In this document: piece by piece, positions 51,501-64,000 of the stretch | Layout: each line of letters begins with the position of its first letter | Numbering within the stretch: the stretch's first letter is position 1 | From: Crotophaga sulcirostris | Taxonomy: Eukaryota > Chordata > Aves > Cuculiformes > Crotophagidae | DNA: 64,000 nt | Direction: 5' to 3' | NCBI GenBank assembly: GCA_013397455.1 | Contig: VYZB01000125.1 | Coordinates: 1,627,900 to 1,691,899 of the forward strand | Made by a program: the position numbers and the translations under genes | The notes under the pieces: model-generated | Seen by the model: only the letters and a program-made list of their open reading frames with translations | Told to the model about the DNA's origin: nothing | Databases searched by the model: none

Positions 51501-54500
51501 CCCCACTCACTAAAAACAGCTGCAAAGGCTTCACTCTTTTTTTTTTTTCAGAAGACAAATGCTATTGAAGGTAATCAAAGCTTTATGAACCAAATTCTGA
51601 ATTTGATAGTGTTTTGTGCAGAGACTGTAGGTTGTAATTTGAAAACATTTTCTTGATTATCTTCAGTCTTCTAATCCCTTTTTAAATGTTATTCCCATAA
51701 AATTATATTTATTTCATTCTCCAAACAATTTGGAGATTAGCTAAACAATTATAAAAATTAAAACTCTAAAAAAAACACAAACCTTTTAATTTATGTATAT
51801 TTGTCAGCTAATGTAATAAAAACAATTTAAAAATCTGATTAGATGGCAACTTGGAAATAATCCCAGAACATAAAAGAGACTTTAAAAAAATCAAAAATCA
51901 TATTTGCAGAAATATGTAAAGCAGAAATAAATTATAAAGAGAAACTGATGAATGGATGTAAGTTTTAAGTTTCTACTTCCAAAGGAGAAAGGCTTTCTAG
52001 GGCACTCACCTGGGATTCACAATATAATAATTTCTGTCCCCAGCTCTGCTACATCTTCCATAACTCTGTTTGAAGGTTGTCATCTCGCTATGATGCCAGT
52101 CTGTAGGGAGGTAGACAACACTTGATTGCAGCCCAGGAATGCTGCAAAGGTAAACTCTAATCAAACCTATCTTAATTTAAGAGTAACATCAGTTCTTCAG
52201 CCTCCACAGTCCTGACTTTTTCCTATGAAGCTGCTTTGCAAAGGAAAAGTTTTATATTAAGCCACAGAAATCTGTCATGTGCTGACGAGCAATAAACTCA
52301 AAGATCAATATTCTAGGACATGGATCAGACAGCTGGAGACAGACAATGGAAAATAATATTTGGATCAAAGTGTCAAAAAAAAGGTAGGTGTCATTTCTCA
52401 CAGAAAAAAAAAAAGAACACAAAAACCAGTGTGACAAGTTTTCAATAAACAAAGCAAAGCTCTAAGAAAACATGACATGAAAAAGTTTGAGGTCAAATAA
52501 AATATAAGTGTCCCCAAAAAAGGAAATTTCAAGATTCAAAAGTTGTGGTTTCCCTTTTATCCTCATTAATTATACTGAAAATATTCAACACAGAATAATT
52601 TAAAGGACTATGTGCAAGAGGAATTATTTTTATTTTATCACAACAATTAATGGAAGGAGCACAATGATTTGGTGGCCCTGAATGGTGTGATCCTTCCACC
52701 AGCTCACAAAGGAGAAAGAAACCCTCCACGGTTCCCTGGGCAGGGCTGCAGCCACTGGCAGAGCCCCTGCCTGCGCCCCAGCGTGCTGGGACCTCAGCAC
52801 AGCCAAGGCTGGCAGTGGTGCCCTGCTGCTGCAGGACATCATGACAGGGGTATGGAAACGTGGTGAGCTTGCAGTGTTCCAGGGACCCAAGATTTTATTT
52901 GCTTCCCTCACAGTTACTGACGCTGCAGTGTAATGTGCCTGCTCTGGAGACCTTCACAGAAGGGCTGTGACCACTCACCTGCTGACTCCTTTCATCAGGA
53001 GGTCAGGCTGTTTGTGGACAAGTAGAGGAGGAATGGGAAGGCTCAAGTTTTGGACAGAAACTGCCCCAAAAATTGCCTGCTGGGGGTAGGGGTAGTCCTG
53101 GCACGCTAGTGGACAGAGCCTCCTCACCAAGATCAGGTCAGTTCATCAGCCAGGACTGAGGAGGCAAGCCAGAGCATTGGCTTCATATTGAGATGACAGC
53201 TTCTGCCAACACCAGGGAGACTCAGCAGATCAACTTTATTCTATGGATTAAAAACAAAACCATTAAATCACTTTTGTTCATTTAGTAGGGAAACATTTCC
53301 TTTTGGAGAACCTTAAGCACATCACAATATTTTGAAAGTAAAAGCTGCAGCAAAGCAGGTTGGATCCTGCAGGGTTTGTGCTTAGGACTCTGTGATCCCA
53401 GCTGGGATGTGGATGTTGCAGCAGCAGAGACACCTTCTCCACAGGGTGAAATGCCACAGAGCTTTCACCCAGAGGTATAAACTATTTTATAGCTTGTTAG
53501 AAAATGTACTCTGATTAATGCTTCCGAAGTATAACGTATCACCTGGATTTCTGAAGCCTTCCCACAAATCCCTGCCATGTGCAGACAGTGCCTTGCATTG
53601 CCTTTCCCAGGACTGGTTGTGCTCTGTGACTGCAGCACTGTCAGGGCCCTGTGAATCCTTCTGTGCTACTTGGAGTGGCCGAGACAGCAACAGACAGCCA
53701 GGATCCACCGTGGCATCTGCTTCTGGTTTTCTCCCTCCTCCTGGCCAACACAGAAGGAAGATGCCCAGGGCACAGCTCCGCAGTCGGGAACAGTTCCCGC
53801 AGTTCCTACCGGGAACGGTAAAGCCTCGGCAGCCTCAGGGCTCACACCTTGCATCCGCATGAGCAGCGCTGGATGACTCCATCAGAGCTGCACCATGATG
53901 AGCTGCAGTCTGTTACAGTGATGAAATGCTCAGTATTTAAAACCCATTCTTCTCAAAAGTCCAGAAGTTGACTGAAATATTAGATTTTACCAGCCAGCAC
54001 ACCCACACAGCTCTGCTGTCTGAGGGATCATGCTCCACACTAGCAGCAAGCACGACCCTGGCTGTGCTGGCTCTCACGAGGCACTGGTCAGAAAGCACCA
54101 GGACATGGGCCAGTGGGTGCCATCACCCAGTGGTGAGCAGTGTGGTGCTCCATGCCACCTCTCCAGCCCAGCTATAGGGGGAGGGCGAGATCCAAAGGGC
54201 AGGAGGGTGCCCCAGCTCCCTCACATCACCTCCCCCATCCACCCTGAACCCACAGGGCAGGGTGGCTGGGACAAATAATCACTGATGAGTCTGGAGTAAG
54301 ATGCATGTAAGGTTTGATGCTGGCTCTAAAAACCAAAAAGCCTTGTATGTTGACAACTGAAACACCAGGCAATTACTTAATTGATTCTATGATTTCTGCT
54401 TTGGTACAGAAGCCTGCAGCACTCAGGCTAAAAGCAGAAGTCCATTAGTAACGCTAGTAGCAGTTTACCTCCCAGACCCCAGAAAATCAGAAACCAGGAG

Positions 54501-57500
54501 CATGTTTTGTCATGGTGCAATATTTGGGAACCAGAGACAGATGTTGCATCCATTCAGTTGCTTCAGCTACAGCCGAGGGAAGACAAGTGCTATGGGGAAA
54601 GGCATCAGCTGCAAGAATCAAACCATCCACATTTCCCTAGCCCATTCCTGGCTGCAGTGGGGTCTCTACTCCAGCCCCGCCAGGACAGAGGGAGCTCCAG
54701 GTGCTTAGGCATCAGCTCCTTCTGCCAGGAGCGCTTATTTCTGTGCTGCTCCTGCCAGGTGGCACCGTGGCTGGCAGCACAGGGGCAGCAGTGTTGGGGT
54801 GCCTCGTCCTGGGGCTTGAGGGAAAGGTCTGACATGAAGGTGCTATCAGATCCCTCACTCAGCTGAATGCAGACTTGTGGAATCACTGTCTCTGAAATAA
54901 GTTCAGTATGTACACACTCCTATTCCTTCAGCTTTTTGGGCCAAGAAGTTCATTTTCAGAACAGAACCTGAAACCTCAGACTGAGGAATCCCTGCCGACA
55001 CCCAGAGCCTTTCTGCCGCAGACACATAAACTCACACTAGTCTAAACAGAGACACAGACCTAAATCGTCCAGAACTTAGAGATCCATGCAGGAAAACAAG
55101 AACAAAACTCAAGTAAGACATATCATTAAAAATTCAGCATAGAAGTGATTGAGCACAGTTCCCTGCTGGGTGATACTGAGCGGGCGGCAGCAGCAGCAGC
55201 AATGCTGCCGCTGGGATGAGGCAGGCAGAGGGGAGGTTGGCAGCCTTTGGCTGGGCAGAGAACACCCTCCTGCATGAGGCTTTGCAGGTTTCCCACTGCA
55301 GACCCAGGTGCTGGGGCTGCTGCCAGCACCAAAAGATGGGCAGGGAGCTCTTCATCCCTTCCTGGCTTCTGCCCTCCCACATTGGCCAGCACAGCCCATC
55401 AAAGGTTTAAACCAGAAAGAGGCAAACAAGTCAGCAAAGAAGCTGGAAAGATATTGCAGAGAAACACTGCCAGAATGGGAAAGTACAGATTGAGTGAAAT
55501 AATGTCTCAAGGCCGGTTTAGCTGTCAGCTCTTTAAAGCATTTCCTTGCTCTTTTCATAAGACAGACCAACCATAACATAATTTCCCAGGAGCTTGCCAA
55601 TGCACAGCTTTAATCCAAAAAGATGCAAACCCTTAGTTCTGTCGTTGCACTTACTGCCAGTCAGCATTTCCCTGGGCAAGGCGTGGATGCCTACACTGTC
55701 AGGCAAGGTGGTCTGGGAGGGCATGGCCAGTGCCAGCTGAGGCTGCTGCTCTGCAGAGCTCCTGGGCTGCAGCAGCAGGCACGCTAATGGGCACCACGCA
55801 CACCCCAGCGCCATGACTGGTGGAGCCCAGCTAATTCAACTGTCAACGCTACACATCAATAACCTCTGCTTTAAAACGTAAATAATTCTCCCAGTTAAGT
55901 TGACTTTGGCAGGAATTAAGCCCCTCTCAGCATCGCAAAGTGGTGCCCAGCCAGGCCAGGAACAATAGGTTTGGACTTCGTTGTTATCGGCTCATTTCAG
56001 AAATGCAGTGGGGCAGCAGAGTGCGTTTGTCAGCTGGGTCCAAAGCTATTAGTAAACACTACAAGGTAATGGACAGCTGAACACAAGGCTTGTCCCCAAA
56101 AGACCTATGAACAATGTGTAACTTTTTTATAGGAAACAATCATTTATGTAATTCCTGTGAACTTCTGTTGCCATGCCAGGGGGGAGGGAGCAGGGAAGGC
56201 ATTAGTCATGCACAAGCAGATGTTTGACTTATATAAGACATTTTCTTTCTTCCTTTTGTAAAACAAGGGCTGCATCTCACCCTGGAGGCTGCTTGAGAGC
56301 CCCCTCATGCTCCATCATTTCAGTGGTGGGGCAGTTAGGAGATCTCAGGATTGCAGAGAATGCTGCTAAGCTGGAACTCTGCTCCTGAGAGGAATAATTC
56401 AGCTTCCTTTACTGAGTAGCACAGTGAGCTGCTACAGAGGGAAGGTGCAGAACTTTCTAAACTACAGCCAAGGAACACAAGCCTTTGTTTCAGTGGTAGA
56501 GAATGCTTGGCTCTGGGGACTCATGTCAGTCTCTCCCTGATGAGGCACACTTGCAGGTGAGCTTGTGGTCTGGGCTCAGAAGGCAAGAGACACAGTCAGA
56601 AGTGCGTGGCACGCTGTTCAGGCTCCCCAAAACTGTGCACCAGCTATGTTGCACAAAATATGTTCACACCTCCCAGCCAGCTCACACCTCCCGTGCAAAA
56701 ACACTTCAGAGAACCACCAAGACAAAACACCTTCTGCTAGGACAGGCTGCTGCTTTCCAAAGAGCCCAATGTACTCTTCTTTGCAAGTCTGGAAGCCAAG
56801 TAATAAACCAAAAGGTGTCAATCCTGTTAGCACCGGTTCTGCAGCTGTTTTGTTTCATCGCTGTGTCCTCCCACCCTGCAGTGGTGCCACTCACCTGGGC
56901 TGGGCTCTGTGCAAGCTCAGCCACTGGTCCTGTCCACAGGTGCTCTTGGTCTCCAGTGTTTAGTTTGTGCCTTTGAGCCACTTGGCAGCAGCAACACCAC
57001 TGCCACAGCCCCTTGCGAGCCTGGCACTTCCCCAGCTCCATGCCAGGGCTCCAGTGGGCTTCAGCGCTTGCTTAGTCATTATTAAAACATAATTTTTAAA
57101 AAGTTTTTTACGGAAGGGGTGAAAAAATGGATGCAACAACAGTTTGAAGACAGAACTTCATCACGAGTTTCGTCAGCTTTCACCAGCAGCACATAAGGGG
57201 ATGATTAAAGCTGCTCTGTCAAGAACATTTATTGCTCACTGGCTGAGACCAATCAGGGTGAGAAAAGAGCATGCATGCTTTGAGCCAGTGTATTAAAGCT
57301 TGGGCTGGTGGCCAGCATCAGCAGCACCTCTTCACCACGGGGAGCCACCCAGGTAGCATGGAGCTCTTGCAAGAGCTGCAGAACCACATCCTGTCACGGT
57401 TATCAGAGACTGCATGAGTTCTCTGGAAAAGCAGCCAAAGCATCTGTGCCAAGCTCTCACTGTGGAGCTCATGCTCATCTAATTTTCAAAATCCCCTAGG

Positions 57501-58432
57501 CGGATGGCTATCTTAATTAAGATATTTATCTTTGTTAAATAGAACCAAACACATTTGCATGTCCACAGAGACCTGTCTTACTCATACTGATGGCCGCTTG
57601 GGGTGGAATTAGGAGCTGTCAGGATGGTGTCTGGCCTTTGGATGCTGACAAAAGGCATTACTAGATTTAAAGGGCTGGGATAAGTCTTGCTCCAGTGCTG
57701 GGCTTTCATTTCCAAGGCGCAAACCTCCAAAGATTTTGTAGCATAAAGTACCCCAAGCGTAAGTGTCTGAAAGATTTGTGGGGAGAGAGGCAGCATCTCT
57801 ATGGTACAGAGCAACACTGGTTTACCTGCAGCGCTTACTCTGATCTCGATACGTGAGATGTATTTAAAATTCAGTAAATTCTATTTCCTGCACTTTTCTT
57901 TCATGAAACACTTAAACCAAATTGCTTCAACAGCTGTTGCCTTCCACTGGACTGACACGTGAAGCAATCCTGAAGCGCACCAGGAATGCAGCACTTGTTT
58001 TTCAGCCGAGCTGCAACCATAAAAATGTTTCCAACTCCACCCAGCTCTGCACTATTTACAGAAGATGGATAATGCTGCAATCCCTAAGGCCTGCTAAAAT
58101 CTGGTTTCCAATGTTTCTATAGAGAGTGAGCCTGTAGGTGTATATTCTTTTTTTTAAATGAAAGTTGGGGAAATACTCTTATTTTTCCTTCTGTCACAGC
58201 GGCCAGCTTAGGCACAGCACAAAATACAACCTCCCTGCAGGAACAGGGAAGCTCAGACCTGGTTTCAAGGGCTTCAGCAGATGCACTCCAGCGTCGAAAC
58301 CTGTCCTGTAGGTGTCTTGGGCAGGAGGACACTGCTGGGGGTTGGCTCTGTGGAAACTCCTCCTACCTTGCAGGCATCCCTACAGAGGAGGATTTCATGG
58401 ACACCAGATGGGAGGAGGGACAGTTAAAAATG
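51501..58432. other. Intergenic block, no gene seen
   Basis: It starts with a strongly AT-rich stretch (about 51540-51960), then GC-rich patches at about 52640-52870, 53500-54290, 54500-54880, 55150-55400 and 56500-57060. A short (CAG)4 tract lies at 55188-55199 between GCGGCAG and CTGCCGC, giving a small inverted repeat. Overlapping open frames at 56503-56976 show no domain. Confidence 0.6.
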
Positions 58433-58447
58433 AAAAAAAAAAAAAAA
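58433..58447. repeat. A15 homopolymer
   Basis: Fifteen A in a row are followed by TTAAAATTAAAAC. A simple A-rich repeat with no recognisable retroposon beside it. Confidence 0.75.
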
Positions 58448-61400
58448 TTAAAATTAAAACCAGCAAGTACACATTGCAGTTGCACTGATGCCAGTTTCCC
58501 CCACAGTGACTGACTATCACCAAGCAGACCCAGGCAGATTTCCTTTTCAAAAAGTGTTTTGTCAGTTTTAAGAGTTGATCTTATCTGGCAAATCCTTTCT
58601 TCTCTCCACAGAAAATTAAATATATGCTCACAGGGAATATCTCCAAAACACATGCACACCCACTCAGTAAAATCACCGTCGCATGACTCGGGCTGTGTTT
58701 GCTCCCACTGGGCTGCCCAGCAGCAGCAAGCCCCTCAGAGGTTGTAGCTGTTGAGCAGCGCTGGACACCGAGCAAGCCAGGGACAGAGGACCTTGTAGAG
58801 GAAAAAATGCACTAAATGTCCCAAGGTGGATGTGCTCCGATCACAAATGATGAGGGTGCATTTACTATGTACCCTTAGAAATTAATATATACCCTTATCA
58901 GCAAAGCCAATGCAATGGGGCAGCTGTCAACTGATAGCGATGCAAAGCAGTGCCAGACCAGTCACAGCCCAAATGGACCCACAGCTGTGTTCCAGAGGTG
59001 AAAGGCAGCAGCAGGGTCTGCAAAATCCCTCCAAATTGGGATACCTGGGGTGAGCCACTCTCCTCACACCCTGGGTCCCCCTAGACCATCCCGCTGGTTC
59101 CTGGCTTTCACTGGAAGGGGCTGCTCCTCTCTCCAAGAGGTGGACAACCACCCTGTGACTGTGTGGAGATGACCACTGTCACCAGCAGCCTGGAAAGAGC
59201 CACGTTGAGGACAATCAGACTCACAGGCACTACAGGAGAGGCTGGGTGGGGAGCACACACACAGCCACACACAGCCCTTCCTTACCACAAGCTGGCTGCA
59301 GGCTTTGGGCATGCCATAGCACAGTGCTCCGTTTTTGTTTCAAACATGGATGGAAAATCTTTACCTCATTTGCTAAAAGCACCTTAATGTCTTTACACAG
59401 GGAAAAAAAAGAATTAAAATGTATTACTAATTTAGATGATTTAATTCAGTCAGCAAGACTGAAAGCACTTGCTGCACTTCAAGTCCAAGTTCAAAGCATT
59501 AATCACTCTAAATTCTGCCACCATTTCCTTTACGTTTCATTTCTGTGTCATTTTTTCGTTCATTACTTGTGGGCATGACAAGTGACAGACTGCCCTTAGG
59601 TGCATATTTAAAGCATGTACAATGAATGGTTGTTGGATCCACCTAAGTATTGAGTTATTGGATCCACCTAAATAAAAGGCAAATTACCCTCTGAGCATTT
59701 CTTGACAATTAATTACCCAAGAAATGATTGAAGGAGGCCAAGGTTTCACTTCAGCTCTTCAGAGCAGTTTCTTGTTGAATTGGTAGGTCCTCCGTGATGC
59801 TGAGAGGTGAAGATGGGGCACCGTCGTGCACTCAGCACCAGGAAAATCTTTCCAAAAGCACTTGCAAAGTTTAAAATAAGTCCTGTGCAGTCTGAGATGT
59901 GGCTGCAATGCCACCAGGGCCTCTGCCTTGCACATTTCAGTGCTGAGGCACACCACTCAGTGACAGCCAAGCCTGGCTCCTGCAGGGCCCCAGCAGCGTT
60001 CCTGTGGGGTTCAGAGGTACAAGCGATGGAGACTGACCCCCCCCTCCAGCCTGGCTGCAAACACTGGGAAAAGACATGGACATAAACAATAGCTAAATTC
60101 TCAGCAACAGGAAGACACTGCTAAAGGCAGGTTGGCATGAACAGCTGTATTTCACCAGTGCTGACATCCACCTGTGCTGATCAGGGGGCAGGAAAGAGCA
60201 GCGTGTGCCCTGCACCACACCAAGTAGCCCATCCACGGCATCTGTGCTCCTCACCACCCAGCCTTGGCTGGGCACCCTCTGCTGAGCTGCTGTAGCTCCC
60301 TGCCTGACAGAAAAAGATCTTTTATTGTACCAGGATGCTGGGAGAAGTGCTGGACCACAGTGGGTCAGAACAGCACCAGAACCAGCACAAGAAAAGCCAA
60401 AGAGACACTGACAAGGCATAGGGTCAGGAAGGACTGGGAAGTGGGTTTGGGCACTTAACAAGGGATGAAGCTCAGAGAAATTCCAGAAGATGAAAGAGCT
60501 GATATTTTTATCTTGATTTTCTCAAAGTAAATATCATCTCAGAAATAATGGCCAAAGCAGCCTCAGGATGTTACTACAGACCCAGTAGGCAGAGGGAAAT
60601 CACTCAGCCCACCCTACCCGAAGACTTTAAATGGCTGTGAGGACCCAAGTTTTGGTGTTTGAGGGGCACAAAAAGGCAGCTGTAGATGCTGAGCCACCAC
60701 CCCACGCGGGTGAGACATTATCCACATTCCCTTGAAAATTACTCTCCCTCTGTTATTGTATAGGTGCTGTGAATTCAGCACAATAAGCATTGTTTTTTTC
60801 CTCCCAGATATTTGGTAATTTGACCCTTAAGCTCACACACACTGTGTTGAAGAGCAGTGCTAAGGCTGTGCTGGGGTGCATCTTGGCTGTGGTGGATCCT
60901 GGCAGGTCTCACCAGAGCGCAGGGAGAGACCAGGTACCCCCTGCCAATGTGAACCTCATCCCTCACTGCAAAAAGGACCTGGGAGTCACAGCTGAAAGCA
61001 AAGCACTGCATCACAAGGAAGGGCTCCTCTGGGTGCTGGGGAGCAGCTTCCCTGCCTGCATATAAGAGGGATAATAATGATGATGGGGGATGAATGCTAG
61101 AAGCAAAAAAATGCCTACAGCATCAATACAAGAATGACTGGAAGAAGACAGAAAGGGAGAATCTTCCTGACACAAATTTACATTTATTCTAGTGTGTAAT
61201 TGAAATCTCCTATTTCTTTCATCATACTTATAAACAACTTTCTTGTTTACCATAAATTATCCTGTCATAAAAGGAAAGCACATAGCAATGGGACACACAT
61301 AAAAGAAAGTAAAATAGCAGAAAAGTAAAGCAGAACAAAAAACAGCCCAGCTGCTCTGCCTCTCCCCTGCTCTGCATGTTTTGGAGCCATCCTGTTCTTC

Positions 61401-63262
61401 CCAGTGTCCCTATGAGAAAACAGCATCTTAAAAGCAGTAACGATGCACACACACTCATCACACTTAAATGTAATTAAGACCTTATTTCTTTATACTCATA
61501 CTGAAAGTCAGTGCAGTGCATGCTTGTTCCCAGGAAAGCTTTTCAGGAGTGCACAGCTCTGCTCCCAGCTGGGCACTGAGTGCTTTGCTGGAGCCTCTGC
61601 TGGGTCGGAGGCTCTTGAGGCTCAGGGGTCCCTGTTCTCCTACATTAGGGTGCTTTAAGAGTAGTACAACCATCAAGTAGTGAATTAATCTCTTGGTTTC
61701 CCCAACCAGCTCTTCATCTAATCACACATCTGACAGCTTGTTTGTATGTCTCACAGAAGATATGTGCCATGTTTGCCTACCCCCTCAGGCGTGCATTTGT
61801 CTAAAAACCCTTCCTGTCACAATGCCCCCAGTCAGGCAGTCGTTCTGCTATGCTGGCTTTGTAAAGATAAAAGATGCACAGAAAAGCTACATGGTCATTG
61901 ATACCTCTAACACCTTGTATCTCTCAGTCTGAAGATGCCTCATGATTAGGAGAAATGCTGCTGCTCTCTGGGACTGGGCAGGGACAGAGAGCCCCAGGTA
62001 GCCCAGGGGCTCTGCAGTGCCCAGTAGATCAGCGGCAGCAGTAGTGTGGCAATGCCAGACCCTCTGCTGGCCCCTGACTCGAAGGAGCAGGCACTACATC
62101 CACGTGCCACTTCATTAGCTGCAGATAGAAACACCTGAATTCATCATGGCGTTTGCCACCTCAGGCACATCTATTTTAGGCCAGGAAAAGTTGGTGCTTT
62201 ACAAGGAAACATCATTTATTGAAAAGAAGAAAGCAAAAGAGCCCTCAAGGAGGAATCAATGGGAGCTGCTTTCCCAGTCAATATTGTCTAAAAAACAAAT
62301 GGGTCCTGCTGCAAATCAAAGGCACTGCCACACGTGCTCCATGAAATACTGCATTTGTTCCTGCTCAGCCAAGCAAGAATCCCTGCCCCCTATTCACGTT
62401 ATCGCTCAAGAGCAATGTTGTCATCAAATTTTCTATGGAAAAAATATCGCAGCAGAGATTATATGCTATGATGCACATATTTCACAGAAGACAGGCTGCT
62501 CCAGTTAGAGCAAGCTATTTAATAAAAGAAAAAATATATTAAGTTCCCCTCATAGATCACAGATCAGCTTCATTCCTCCATTGCAATCGTTTGAGTTAAT
62601 TCCACTGAAAATGCATCAAATTTCCGATCTTTGGGACAAGGACAGTGAGTTTCTTCTGTAATAACTGTCTTGGATAAGATTTAGTCAAGCTAGAGGAAAA
62701 ATCATTTAGAAATCATTTGTTCACTATCATTCTCTTCATATCTTCTTTGCTGATCTTCCTTTCCAATGAAATACCCAAATCCCGGTATTAAGAAATGCTT
62801 AAAGAACTAAAAATGTTCTGGAGGTAGTTTAGTCCTTGTGCAATGCAATGAGTGCCCCTGACATCAGCAGGAAAACACACTGCAAAATACTTGAAAATGG
62901 CCAAACTAGATATTTTTTGAAAACACTGCTATTTCATATGAAAAATCTCTGGCAAGTATCGTCTTGCCCCAGGGTGACAGTGATAAAGCCCCTCCAGCAC
63001 GGCACCCACACACATCCCTGGCCCAGCTGGACCCAGGACCAAAAGGTGGCTGGCTGCTTGGGACACTCACAGGTAATGTGGGGTGCACTGGAGATGCACA
63101 ATGGTCTCAGACACTCATCCCTGTGTGCCCCCACAGCTGAGATCCCCCCGCCTCTATCCCGCACCCCAAGGGTCTCCAGAACAGCCACGTATCCTCCTTT
63201 ACCCCCTGGCAGCCAGAGCACTACTCAGGCTATGTGGAGCTCATTCATCTTTGTGTCGAGCA
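58448..63262. other. Intergenic block, no gene seen
   Basis: Mixed composition. It includes a 14-base direct repeat (TTGGATCCACCTAA at 59633-59646 and again at 59658-59671). A stretch at 60840-61010 vaguely recalls CR1 but is not convincing. No gene or RNA is supported. Confidence 0.6.
59633..59671 (+). repeat. Short tandem direct repeat, 25-base period
   Basis: The 14-mer TTGGATCCACCTAA occurs twice, exactly, with start points 25 bases apart. The flanks partly match as well (GTTGTTGG against GTTATTGG). It is probably a small tandem duplication. Confidence 0.8.
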
Positions 63263-63335
63263 ATTTGCATCCAGAAATGAAACTGTAAATTTGCAGGCGA
63301 ATCAGCATGCAAATCATCTCTCCTTTGATTTGCAT
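63263..63335. promoter_or_regulatory. Cluster of POU octamer motifs, candidate enhancer
   Basis: Three exact octamers lie within 73 bases: ATTTGCAT at 63263-63270, ATGCAAAT at 63307-63314 and ATTTGCAT at 63328-63335. A near-match (ATTTGCAG) sits around 63288-63295. Octamers bind POU-domain factors. The density far exceeds chance for one 8-mer. The enhancer role is an inference. Confidence 0.5.
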
Positions 63336-64000
63336 ATGCTGTTAGATTCACAAGGCAGTCAGTGCTCAAGTGGACCTGCTAGATAATGTCAGTGCAACGC
63401 ATAGTCCATAAATACACATTTTAACATCCTTTTTTGGTGACTAGTGAGATAGCAAACCAAGTTAAAGGCACAATGGGACTCTCAATACCAAGAGTCTAGT
63501 GGTATTTAACACCCACATGGTGACTTTGCCTCTAGTTTCCCCTTTCCTTTTCTGGCAGATATCTTGGTGGAGAAAAATCTCTTATAGTACTTTTGTACAG
63601 ATCTCAGTAATAGGAACCTGTGAATGGTTCTACAATATAGTGAAAGATGGATACTTTTGTCTGCAAAATCCTACTATAGTTCATTTTTAAAGCACTTTGA
63701 AACCTTTACCTAAATAAAGCCTTGTCAATCTCAGATGAAAATGTCACCAGCTTCAGTCAAGAGAAAGATTGAAGAATGCGTTCCCAAAAACACAATGAAT
63801 CCTTTCTTGATGGTCCCTGATAATTCAACCAACTTCAGGTTTGGAAATGTTATCTGAAAATAATGCAGTGGTTTCCAAGAGATAAATTCCCACACATACA
63901 AATGCCCTTCACAAAGGCAGAGGGCCCTTCTGTTTTGTGAAAGGTGGGGGGGAGAGAAAAAGAGAAAAAAAGAAAAAAAGCACCTGGAGCTCACCCCCAG
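63336..64000. other. Intergenic sequence at the right edge
   Basis: AT-rich up to an A/G-rich run near 63940-63985. I recognise no SRGAP3 coding exon or other gene here. Confidence 0.6.

Noticed and set aside
55184..55211. CAG repeat with flanking inverted repeat as an unstable triplet locus
   Set aside because: Only four pure CAG units; too short to be notable.
60840..61010. Possible decayed CR1 (a phrase like AAAAAGGACCTGGGAGTC after GGGGTGCATCTTGGC)
   Set aside because: Only short phrases resemble CR1, and they are not in convincing order or spacing. A library search would be needed.
62836..63288. A 150-codon plus-strand open frame
   Set aside because: It runs through a GC-rich patch with overlapping frames on the other strand and into the octamer cluster. 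No recognisable protein family.

Overview
The window is vertebrate nuclear DNA, most likely from a bird. The only LINE family I recognise is CR1, repeat density is low, there are no Alu- or L1-type repeats, and the one protein-coding gene has short exons and modest introns. CR1 also occurs in crocodilians and turtles, so bird is an inference. I make no species call.

Region 1 (about 1-34430, minus strand) is the 5' part of RAD18, the RING-type E3 ubiquitin ligase that works with RAD6 (UBE2A/UBE2B) on PCNA in DNA damage tolerance. Ten coding exons can be placed with consensus splice sites and a continuous frame of 396 codons. They run from an initiator ATG at 34333 down to 2270. They encode, in order, the RING finger (all eight zinc ligands present), a variable linker, the UBZ4 zinc finger, the SAP domain and the RAD6-binding helix. 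The last roughly 100 codons expected from the human protein lie beyond the left edge. The promoter (about 33940-34500) is a TATA-less CpG island with ETS, ZNF143/SBS and GC-box sites.

Region 2 (about 34500-64000) is about 29.5 kb with no gene I can support. It holds a CR1 fragment just upstream of the RAD18 promoter, a near-perfect short hairpin at 36270-36309, a degenerate telomere-like tract near 45450-45500, homopolymer runs, alternating GC-rich and AT-rich blocks, and a cluster of POU octamer motifs near the right end that looks like an enhancer. In mammals the next gene in this direction is SRGAP3, on the same strand as RAD18. I found none of its coding exons.

I found no new multi-gene system, no RNA gene and no CRISPR-like array. 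The more interesting signals are regulatory: a sense-strand G-quadruplex motif a few bases from the first splice donor, a possible in-frame cryptic exon in RAD18 intron 2 that would split the RING finger, the hairpin, and the octamer cluster.
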